Of a stretch of 64,000 nucleotides of DNA, positions 1 to 10,912 are shown in pieces. Each line of letters starts with the position of its first letter. Position 1 is the stretch's first letter. The notes beneath the pieces are model-generated. The model ran no database searches, was not told the DNA's origin, and worked only from the letters and a program-made list of their open reading frames with translations. The position numbers and the translations under genes were made by a program. The DNA comes from Euwallacea fornicatus (taxonomy: Eukaryota > Arthropoda > Insecta > Coleoptera > Curculionidae), in assembly GCF_040115645.1 (NCBI RefSeq), contig NW_027096015.1, positions 682,001-746,000 on the forward strand. The letters run 5' to 3'.

Positions 1-24
1 CTTAATCAAAGACTCAAATGAACC

Positions 25-37
25 ATCTCGACGAGAT
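25..37. repeat. Conserved 13-bp dyad in each monomer
   Basis: ATCTCG, a single A, then CGAGAT form a perfect 6-bp inverted repeat around one base. It recurs at m25-m37 of almost every monomer and lies in the most conserved part of the repeat. It holds two of the four CpG sites in this monomer type. Exceptions I saw include C-to-A at m24 just outside it, changes at m25-m27 in the 'ccaagtcg', 'ccagctcg' and 'ccaactcg' monomers (41033, 47541, 48421, 51591, 55287, 58633), and the 'gaggttt' monomer near 18690. Its conservation could reflect protein binding or only homogenisation. Confidence 0.8.
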
Positions 38-152
38 CTTTAACATGACGTAACACATCATGATTGTATCATCTTGAGTTTCAAAGAAAAATAGTACTTT
101 ATGAGCACAAACATACAAGTTTTGTGACTTTTCACACTTTGAAGCTCTATAA

Positions 153-169
153 CTTCGGTCAATGAGGAC
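153..169 (+). other. CENP-B-box-like 17-mer in each monomer
   Basis: The 17 bases at m153-m169 match 7 of the 9 fixed positions of the mammalian CENP-B box (NTTCGNNNNANNCGGGN). TTCG, the central A and the middle GG fit; the first and last bases of the CGGG block are A. The segment lies in the most conserved part of the monomer and recurs every 176 bp. The family fact is that CENP-B proteins derive from pogo-like transposases and bind this box in mammals; plants have no established equivalent. Chance resemblance is quite possible, so this is a description and not a claimed binding site. Confidence 0.3.
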
Positions 170-3100
170 CAAATTTCTTAATCAAAGACTCAAATGAACC
201 ATCTCGACGAGATCTTTAACATAATGATACATATCATGATTGTATCATCTTGAGTTTCCACGAAAAATAGTACTTTATGAGCTCAAACATAAAATTTTTG
301 TGACTTTTCACATGTTGAAGCTCGATAACTTCGGTCAATGAGGACCAAATTTCTTAATCAAATACTCAAATGAACCATCTCGACGAGATTTTTAACATGA
401 CGTTACACATCATGATTGTATCTTCTTGAGTTTTAAAGAAAAATAGTACTTAATGAGCTCAAACATACAATTTTTGTGACTTTTCACATGTTGAAGCTCG
501 ATAACTTCGGTCAATGAGGACCAAATTTCTTAATCAAAGACTCAAATGAACCATCTCGACGAGATCTTTTACATAATGATACACATCATGATTGTATCAT
601 CTTGAGTTTCCACGAAAAATAGTACTTAATCAGCTCAAACATACAAGTTTTTTGACTTTTCACATTTTGAGGCTCGATAACTTCGGTCAATGAGGACCAA
701 ATTTCTTAATCAAAGACTCAAATGAACCATCTCGACGAGATCTTTAACATGACGTAACACATCATGATTGTATCATCTTGAGTTTCAAAGAAAAATAGTA
801 CTTTATGAGCTCAAACATACAATTTTTGTGACTTTTCACATGTTGAAGCTCGATAACTTCGGTCAATGAGCACCAAATTTCTTAATCAAATACTCAAATG
901 AACCATCTCGACGAGATTTTTAACATGACGTTACACATCATGATTGTATCTTCTTGAGTTTCAAATAAAAATAGTACTTAATGAGCTCAAACATACAAGT
1001 TTTGTGACTTTTCACATTTTGAAGCTCGATAACTTCGGTCAATGAGGACCAAATTTCTTTATCAAAGACTCAAATGAACCATCTCGACGAGATTTTTAAC
1101 ATGACGTTACACATCATGATTGTATCTTCTTGAGTTTCAAAGAAAAATAGTACTTAATGAGCTCAAACATACAATTTTTGTGACTTTTCACATGTTGAAG
1201 CTCGATAACTTCGGTCAATGAGGACCAAATTTCTTTATCAAAGACTCAAATGAACCATCTCGACGAGATTTTTAACATGACGTTACACATCATGATTGTA
1301 TCTTCTTGAGTTTCAAAGAAAAATAGTACTTAATGAGCTCAAACATACAATTTTTGTGACTTTTCACATGTTGAAGCTCGATAACTTCGGTCAATGAGGA
1401 CCAAATTTCTTAATCAAAGACTCAAATGAACCATCTCGACGAGATCTTTAACATGACGTTACACATCATGATTGTATCTTCTTGAGTTTCAAAGAAAAAT
1501 AGTACTTAATGAGCTCAAACATACAAGTTTTGTGACTTTTCACACTTTGAAGCTCTATAACTTCGGTCAATGAGGACCAAATTTCTTAATCAAAGACTCA
1601 AATGAACCATCTCGACGAGATCTTTAACATAATGGTACATATCATGATTGTATCATCTTGAGTTTCCACGAAAAATAGTACTTTATGAGCTCAAACATAA
1701 AATTTTTGTGACTTTTCACATGTTGAAGCTCGATAACTTCGGTCAATGAGGACCAAATTTCTTAATCAAATACTCAAATGAACCACCTCGACGAGATCTT
1801 TAACATGACGTTACACATCATGATTGTATCTTCTTGAGTTTCAAAGAAAAATAGTACTTAATGAGCTCAAACATACAATTTTTGTGACTTTTCACATGTT
1901 GAAGCTCGATAACTTCGGTCAATGAGGACCAAATTTCTTAATCAAAGACTCAAATGAACCATCTCGACGAGATCTTTTACATAATGATACACATCATGAT
2001 TGTATCATCTTGAGTTTCCACGAAAAATAGTACTTAATCAGCTCAAACATACAAGTTTTGTGACTTTTCACATTTTGAAGCTCGATAACTTCGGTCAATG
2101 AGGACCAAATTTCTTAATCAAAGACTCAAATGAACCATCTCGACGAGATCTTTAACATGACGTAACACATCATGATTGTATCATCTTGAGTTTCCACGAA
2201 AAATAGTACTTTATGAGCTCAAACATACAAGTTTTGTGACTTTTCACATGTTGAAGCAAGATAACTTCGGTCAATGAGGACCAAATTTCTTAATCAAAGA
2301 CTCAGATGAACCATCTCGACGAGATCTTTAACATGACGTAACACATCATGATTGTATCATCTTGAGTTTCAAAGAAAAATAGTACTTTATGAGCTCAAAC
2401 ATACAAGTTTTGTGACTTTTCACACTTTGAAGCTCGATAACTTCGGTCAATGAGGACCAAATTTCTTAATCAAAGACTCAAATGAACCATCTCGACGAGA
2501 TCTTTAACATGACGTAACACATCATGATTGTATCATCTTGAGTTTCAAAGAAAAATAGTACTTTATGAGTTCAAACATACAATTTTTGTGACTTTTCACA
2601 TGTTGAAGCTCGATAACTTCGGTCAATGAGGACCAAATTTCTTTATCAAAGACTCAAATGAACCATCTCGACGAGATTTTTAACATGACGTTACACATCA
2701 TGATTGTATCTTCTTGAGTTTCAAAGAAAAATAGTACTTAATGAGCTCAAACATACAATTTTTGTGACTTTTCACATGTTGAAGCTCGATAACTTCGGTC
2801 AATGAGGACCAAATTTCTTAGTCAAAGACTCAAATGAACCATCTCGACGAGATCTTTTACATAATGATACACATCATGATTGTATCATCTTGAGTTTCCA
2901 CGAAAAATAGTACTTAATCAGCTCAAACATACAAGTTTTGTGACTTTTCACATTTTGAAGCTCGATAACTTCGGTCAATGAGGACCAAATTTCTTAATCA
3001 AAGACTCAAATGAACCATCTCGACGAGATCTTTAACATGACGTAACACATCATGATTGTATCATCTTGAGTTTCAAAGAAAAATAGTACTTTATGAGTTC

Positions 3101-4928
3101 AAACATACAATTTTTGTGACTTTTCACATGTTGAAGCTCGATAACTTCGGTCAATGAGGACCAAATTTCTTTATCAAAGACTCAAATGAACCATCTCGAC
3201 GAGATTTTTAACATGACGTTACACATCATGATTGTATCATCTTGAGTTTCAAAGAAAAATAGTACTTAATGAGCTCAAACATACAATTTTTGTGACTTTT
3301 CACATGTTGAAGCTCGATAACTTCGGTCAATGAGGACCAAATTTCTTAATCAAAGACTCAAATGAACCATCTCGACGAGATCTTTAACATGACGTAACAC
3401 ATCATGATTGTATCATCTTGAGTTTCCACGAAAAATAGTACTTTATGATCTCAAACATACAAGTTTTGTGACTTTTCACATGTTGAAGCAAGATAACTTC
3501 GGTCAATGAGGACCAAATTTCTTAATCAAAGACTCAAATGAACCATCTCGACGAGATCTTTTACATAATGATACACATCATGATTGTATCATCTTGAGTT
3601 TCCACGAAAAATAGTACTTAATCAGCTCAAACATACAAGTTTTGTGACTTTTCACATTTTGAAGCTCGATAACTTCGGTCAATGAGGACCAAATTTCTTA
3701 ATCAAAGACTCAAATGAACCATCTCGACGAGATCTTTAACATGACGTAACACATCATGATTGTATCATCTTGAGTTTCCACGAAAAATAGTACTTTATGA
3801 GCTCAAACATACAAGTTTTGTGACTTTTCACATGTTGAAGCAAGATAACTTCGGTCAATGAGGACCAAATTTCTTAATCAAAGACTCAAATGAACCATCT
3901 CGACGAGATCTTTAACATGACGTAACACATCATGATTGTATCATCTTGAGTTTCCACGAAAAATAGTACTTTATGAGCTCAAACATACAAGTTTTGTGAC
4001 TTTTCACATGTTGAAGCAAGATAACTTCGGTCAATGAGGACCAAATTTCTTAATCAAAGACTCAAATGAACCATCTCGACGAGATCTTTTACATAATGAT
4101 ACACATCATGATTGTATCATCTTGAGTTTCCACGAAAAATTGTACTTAATCAGCTCAAACATACAAGTTTTGTGACTTTTCACATTTTGAAGCTCGATAA
4201 CTTCGGTCAATGAGGACCAAATTTCTTAATCAAAGACTCAAATGAACCATCTCGACGAGATCTTTAACATGACGTAACACATCATGATTGTATCATCTTG
4301 AGTTTCCACGAAAAATAGTACTTTATGAGCTCAAACATACAAGTTTTGTGACTTTTCACATGTTGAAGCAAGATAACTTCGGTCAATGAGGACCAAATTT
4401 CTTAATCAAAGACTCAAATGAACCATCTCGACGAGATCTTTTACATAATGATACACATCATGATTGTATCATCTTGAGTTTCCACGAAAAATAGTACTTA
4501 ATCAGCTCAAACATACAAGTTTTGTGACTTTTCACATTTTGAAGCTCGATAACTTCGGTCAATGAGGACCAAATTTCTTAATCAAAGACTCAAATGAACC
4601 ATCTCGACGAGATCTTTAACATGACGTAACACATCATGATTGTATCATCTTGAGTTTCCACGAAAAATAGTACTTTATGAGCTCAAACATACAAGTTTTG
4701 TGACTTTTCACATGTTGAAGCAAGATAACTTCGGTCAATGAGGACCAAATTTCTTAATCAAAGACTCAGATGAACCATCTCGACGAGATCTTTAACATGA
4801 CGTAACACATCATGATTGTATCATCTTGAGTTTCAAAGAAAAATAGTACTTTATGAGCTCAAACATACAAGTTTTGTGACTTTTCACACTTTGAAGCTCG
4901 ATAACTTCGGTCAATGAGGACCAAATTT

Positions 4929-7920
4929 CTTAATCAAAGACTCAAATGAACCATCTCGACGAGATCTTTAACATGACGTAACACATCATGATTGTATCAT
5001 CTTGAGTTTCAAAGAAAAATAGTACTTTATGAGCACAAACATACAAGTTTTGTGACTTTTCACACTTTGAAGCTCTATAACTTCGGTCAATGAGGACCAA
5101 ATTTCTTAATCAAAGACTCAAATGAACCATCTCGACGAGATCTTTAACATAATGATACATATCATGATTGTATCATCTTGAGTTTCCACGAAAAATAGTA
5201 CTTTATGAGCTCAAACATAAAATTTTTGTGACTTTTCACATGTTGAAGCTCGATAACTTCGGTCAATGAGGACCAAATTTCTTAATCAAATACTCAAATG
5301 AACCATCTCGACGAGATTTTTAACATGACGTTACACATCATGATTGTATCTTCTTGAGTTTTAAAGAAAAATAGTACTTAATGAGCTCAAACATACAATT
5401 TTTGTGACTTTTCACATGTTGAAGCTCGATAACTTCGGTCAATGAGGACCAAATTTCTTAATCAAAGACTCAAATGAACCATCTCGACGAGATCTTTTAC
5501 ATAATGATACACATCATGATTGTATCATCTTGAGTTTCCACGAAAAATAGTACTTAATCAGCTCAAACATACAAGTTTTTTGACTTTTCACATTTTGAGG
5601 CTCGATAACTTCGGTCAATGAGGACCAAATTTCTTAATCAAAGACTCAAATGAACCATCTCGACGAGATCTTTAACATGACGTAACACATCATGATTGTA
5701 TCATCTTGAGTTTCAAAGAAAAATAGTACTTTATGAGCTCAAACATACAATTTTTGTGACTTTTCACATGTTGAAGCTCGATAACTTCGGTCAATGAGCA
5801 CCAAATTTCTTAATCAAATACTCAAATGAACCATCTCGACGAGATTTTTAACATGACGTTACACATCATGATTGTATCTTCTTGAGTTTCAAATAAAAAT
5901 AGTACTTAATGAGCTCAAACATACAAGTTTTGTGACTTTTCACATTTTGAAGCTCGATAACTTCGGTCAATGAGGACCAAATTTCTTAATCAAAGACTCA
6001 AATGAACCATCTCGACGAGATCTTTAACATAATGATACACATCATGATTGTATCATCTTGAGTTTCCACGAAAAATAGTACTTTATGAGCTCAAACATAA
6101 AATTTTTGTGACTTTTCACATGTTGAAGCTCGATAACTTCGGTCAATGAGGACCAAATTTCTTAATCAAAGACTCAAATGAACCATCTCGACGAGATCTT
6201 TAACATAATGATACATATCATGATTGTATCATCTTGAGTTTCCACGAAAAATAGTACTTTATGAGCTCAAACATAAAATTTTTGTTACTTTTCACATGTT
6301 GAAGCTCGATAACTTCGGTCAATGAGGACCAAATTTCTTAATCAAAGACTCAAATGAACCATCTCGACGAGATCTTTAACATGACGTAACACATCATGAT
6401 TGTATCATCTTGAGTTTCAAAGAAAAATAGTACTTTATGAGCTCAAACATACAAGTTTTGTGACTTTTCACACTTTGAAGCTCGATAACTTCGGTCAATG
6501 AGGACCAAATTTCTTAATCAAAGACTCAAATGAACCATCTCGACGAGATCTTTAACATGACGTAACACATCATGATTGTATCATCTTGAGTTTCAAAGAA
6601 AAATAGTACTTTATGAGCTCAAACATACAAGTTTTGTTACTTTTCACACTTTGAAGCTCTATAACTTCGGTCAATGAGGACCAAATTTCTTAATCAAAGA
6701 CTCAAATGAACCATCTCGACGAGATCTTTAACATAATGATACATATCATGATTGTATCATCTTGAGTTTCCACGAAAAATAGTACTTTATGAGCTCAAAC
6801 ATAAAATTTTTGTTACTTTTCACATGTTGAAGCTCGATAACTTCGGTCAATGAGGACCAAATTTCTTAATCAAAGACTCAAATGAACCATCTCGACGAGA
6901 TCTTTAACATGACGTAACACATCATGATTGTATCATCTTGAGTTTCAAAGAAAAATAGTACTTTATGAGCTCAAACATACAAGTTTTGTGACTTTTCACA
7001 TGTTGAAGCAAGATAACTTCGGTCAATGAGGACCAAATTTCTTAATCAAAGACTCAGATGAACCATCTCGACGAGATCTTTAACATGACGTAACACATCA
7101 TGATTGTATCATCTTGAGTTTCAAAGAAAAATAGTACTTTATGAGCTCAAACATACAAGTTTTGTGACTTTTCACACTTTGAAGCTCGATAACTTCGGTC
7201 AATGAGGACCAAATTTCTTAATCAAAGACTCAAATGAACCATCTCGACGAGATCTTTAACATGACGTAACACATCATGATTGTATCATCTTGAGTTTCAA
7301 AGAAAAATAGTACTTTATGAGCACAAACATACAAGTTTTGTGACTTTTCACACTTTGAAGCTCTATAACTTCGGTCAATGAGGACCAAATTTCTTAATCA
7401 AAGACTCAAATGAACCATCTCGACGAGATCTTTAACATAATGATACATATCATGATTGTATCATCTTGAGTTTCCACGAAAAATAGTACTTTATGAGCTC
7501 AAACATAAAATTTTTGTTACTTTTCACATGTTGAAGCTCGATAACTTCGGTCAATGAGGACCAAATTTCTTAATCAAAGACTCAAATGAACCATCTCGAC
7601 GAGATCTTTAACATGACGTAACACATCATGATTGTATCATCTTGAGTTTCAAAGAAAAATAGTACTTTATGAGCTCAAACATACAAGTTTTGTGACTTTT
7701 CACATGTTGAAGCAAGATAACTTCGGTCAATGAGGACCAAATTTCTTAATCAAAGACTCAGATGAACCATCTCGACGAGATCTTTAACATGACGTAACAC
7801 ATCATGATTGTATCATCTTGAGTTTCAAAGAAAAATAGTACTTTATGAGCTCAAACATACAAGTTTTGTGACTTTTCACACTTTGAAGCTCGATAACTTC
7901 GGTCAATGAGGACCAAATTT
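4929..7920. repeat. 17-monomer HOR unit, copy 1 (2992 bp)
   Basis: Seventeen monomers that read the same, variant by variant, as 7921-10912 over most of their length. Shared landmarks 2992 bp apart include 'gcacaaac' (5033/8025 and 7321/10313) and 'gagcacc' (5798/8790). Differences are confined to right halves of monomers: at about 6800 this copy has 'aaaatttttgttac...catgtt', whereas the second copy has 'acaagttttgtgac...cacact', and the same swap occurs near 7510/10500. Such half-monomer replacements suggest gene conversion after the duplication. The unit's 3' part is itself built from repeated 4-mers. Confidence 0.8.
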
Positions 7921-8096
7921 CTTAATCAAAGACTCAAATGAACCATCTCGACGAGATCTTTAACATGACGTAACACATCATGATTGTATCATCTTGAGTT
8001 TCAAAGAAAAATAGTACTTTATGAGCACAAACATACAAGTTTTGTGACTTTTCACACTTTGAAGCTCTATAACTTCGGTCAATGAGGACCAAATTT
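6689..8096. repeat. Tandem 4-mer HOR (2 x 704 bp)
   Basis: Monomers at 6689-7392 and 7393-8096 repeat as blocks of four: (1) 'aatgatacat' with 'gttac'; (2) 'gacgtaac' with 'gcaagat'; (3) 'cagatg' (m17 G) with 'cacactttgaagctcg'; (4) 'gcacaaac' with 'gctctat'. I noticed no difference between the two blocks, so the duplication appears recent. It straddles the boundary between the two 17-mer units, so it is either part of the 17-mer's internal structure or a step in its origin. Confidence 0.75.
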
Positions 8097-10912
8097 CTTA
8101 ATCAAAGACTCAAATGAACCATCTCGACGAGATCTTTAACATAATGATACATATCATGATTGTATCATCTTGAGTTTCCACGAAAAATAGTACTTTATGA
8201 GCTCAAACATAAAATTTTTGTGACTTTTCACATGTTGAAGCTCGATAACTTCGGTCAATGAGGACCAAATTTCTTAATCAAATACTCAAATGAACCATCT
8301 CGACGAGATTTTTAACATGACGTTACACATCATGATTGTATCTTCTTGAGTTTTAAAGAAAAATAGTACTTAATGAGCTCAAACATACAATTTTTGTGAC
8401 TTTTCACATGTTGAAGCTCGATAACTTCGGTCAATGAGGACCAAATTTCTTAATCAAAGACTCAAATGAACCATCTCGACGAGATCTTTTACATAATGAT
8501 ACACATCATGATTGTATCATCTTGAGTTTCCACGAAAAATAGTACTTAATCAGCTCAAACATACAAGTTTTTTGACTTTTCACATTTTGAGGCTCGATAA
8601 CTTCGGTCAATGAGGACCAAATTTCTTAATCAAAGACTCAAATGAACCATCTCGACGAGATCTTTAACATGACGTAACACATCATGATTGTATCATCTTG
8701 AGTTTCAAAGAAAAATAGTACTTTATGAGCTCAAACATACAATTTTTGTGACTTTTCACATGTTGAAGCTCGATAACTTCGGTCAATGAGCACCAAATTT
8801 CTTAATCAAATACTCAAATGAACCATCTCGACGAGATTTTTAACATGACGTTACACATCATGATTGTATCTTCTTGAGTTTCAAATAAAAATAGTACTTA
8901 ATGAGCTCAAACATACAAGTTTTGTGACTTTTCACATTTTGAAGCTCGATAACTTCGGTCAATGAGGACCAAATTTCTTAATCAAAGACTCAAATGAACC
9001 ATCTCGACGAGATCTTTAACATAATGATACACATCATGATTGTATCATCTTGAGTTTCCACGAAAAATAGTACTTTATGAGCTCAAACATAAAATTTTTG
9101 TGACTTTTCACATGTTGAAGCTCGATAACTTCGGTCAATGAGGACCAAATTTCTTAATCAAAGACTCAAATGAACCATCTCGACGAGATCTTTAACATAA
9201 TGATACATATCATGATTGTATCATCTTGAGTTTCCACGAAAAATAGTACTTTATGAGCTCAAACATAAAATTTTTGTTACTTTTCACATGTTGAAGCTCG
9301 ATAACTTCGGTCAATGAGGACCAAATTTCTTAATCAAAGACTCAAATGAACCATCTCGACGAGATCTTTAACATGACGTAACACATCATGATTGTATCAT
9401 CTTGAGTTTCAAAGAAAAATAGTACTTTATGAGCTCAAACATACAAGTTTTGTGACTTTTCACACTTTGAAGCTCGATAACTTCGGTCAATGAGGACCAA
9501 ATTTCTTAATCAAAGACTCAAATGAACCATCTCGACGAGATCTTTAACATGACGTAACACATCATGATTGTATCATCTTGAGTTTCAAAGAAAAATAGTA
9601 CTTTATGAGCTCAAACATACAAGTTTTGTTACTTTTCACACTTTGAAGCTCTATAACTTCGGTCAATGAGGACCAAATTTCTTAATCAAAGACTCAAATG
9701 AACCATCTCGACGAGATCTTTAACATAATGATACATATCATGATTGTATCATCTTGAGTTTCCACGAAAAATAGTACTTTATGAGCTCAAACATACAAGT
9801 TTTGTGACTTTTCACACTTTGAAGCTCGATAACTTCGGTCAATGAGGACCAAATTTCTTAATCAAAGACTCAAATGAACCATCTCGACGAGATCTTTAAC
9901 ATGACGTAACACATCATGATTGTATCATCTTGAGTTTCAAAGAAAAATAGTACTTTATGAGCTCAAACATACAAGTTTTGTGACTTTTCACATGTTGAAG
10001 CAAGATAACTTCGGTCAATGAGGACCAAATTTCTTAATCAAAGACTCAGATGAACCATCTCGACGAGATCTTTAACATGACGTAACACATCATGATTGTA
10101 TCATCTTGAGTTTCAAAGAAAAATAGTACTTTATGAGCTCAAACATACAAGTTTTGTGACTTTTCACACTTTGAAGCTCGATAACTTCGGTCAATGAGGA
10201 CCAAATTTCTTAATCAAAGACTCAAATGAACCATCTCGACGAGATCTTTAACATGACGTAACACATCATGATTGTATCATCTTGAGTTTCAAAGAAAAAT
10301 AGTACTTTATGAGCACAAACATACAAGTTTTGTGACTTTTCACACTTTGAAGCTCTATAACTTCGGTCAATGAGGACCAAATTTCTTAATCAAAGACTCA
10401 AATGAACCATCTCGACGAGATCTTTAACATAATGATACATATCATGATTGTATCATCTTGAGTTTCCACGAAAAATAGTACTTTATGAGCTCAAACATAC
10501 AAGTTTTGTGACTTTTCACACTTTGAAGCTCGATAACTTCGGTCAATGAGGACCAAATTTCTTAATCAAAGACTCAAATGAACCATCTCGACGAGATCTT
10601 TAACATGACGTAACACATCATGATTGTATCATCTTGAGTTTCAAAGAAAAATAGTACTTTATGAGCTCAAACATACAAGTTTTGTGACTTTTCACACTTT
10701 GAAGCTCGATAACTTCGGTCAATGAGGACCAAATTTCTTAATCAAAGACTCAAATGAACCATCTCGACGAGATCTTTAACATGACGTAACACATCATGAT
10801 TGTATCATCTTGAGTTTCAAAGAAAAATAGTACTTTATGAGCACAAACATACAAGTTTTGTGACTTTTCACACTTTGAAGCTCTATAACTTCGGTCAATG
10901 AGGACCAAATTT
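7921..10912. repeat. 17-monomer HOR unit, copy 2
   Basis: Second copy of the 4929-7920 unit. It begins at 'cttaatc' of a 'gcacaaac' monomer that is identical by eye to base 1 onward. Its last three monomers (10385-10912) shift to a 3-mer spacing ('gcacaaac' at 10313 and again at 10841), so the next block (10737 onward) restarts the module 16 rather than 17 monomers after this one. One monomer was therefore lost or gained at the join. Confidence 0.75.

Larger units (their letters stand above)
1..176 (+). repeat. Reference monomer (defines m1-m176)
   Basis: This first full monomer is used here as the coordinate frame; its composition is 59 G+C of 176. It begins at 'cttaatc' (m1) and ends in 'accaaattt' (m176). 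Invariant parts are m12-m37 and m149-m176. It is of the common 'gacgtaac / tcaaag / acaag / cacacttt' type, with two minority variants: C for T at m107 ('gagcacaaac') and T for G at m148 ('gctctat'). The m107 variant recurs at 5033, 7321, 8025, 10313 and 10841, all in phase (28, 41, 45, 58 and 61 monomers away), which makes it a useful marker of copied blocks. The start point is arbitrary because the array is continuous. Confidence 0.95.
1..4928. repeat. Mosaic block with ten-fold marker module (28 monomers)
   Basis: The first six monomers (1-1056) are the clearest copy of a module found throughout the left 38 kb. Its order is: 'ctctat' monomer; 'aatgatacat/aaaattttt'; 'tactc + ttttaaag'; 'ttttacataatg' with 'cttaatcag' and 'gaggctcg'; the 'gagcacc' monomer (m167 C, base 871); and a 'tcaaat' monomer. 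Bases 1057-4928 mix 'ctttatc' monomers (m4 T), 'cttaatcag' monomers and 'gcaagat' monomers (m146-m148 AAG). The last two alternate as near-identical dimers or trimers around 3500-4750. Bases 1 to about 1060 read the same as 4929-5988 and 7921-8980. Confidence 0.8.

Noticed and set aside
77..176. Promoter or TATA-like elements in AT-rich parts
   Set aside because: AT-rich words recur in every monomer and are expected at 33% G+C; nothing links them to transcription start sites.
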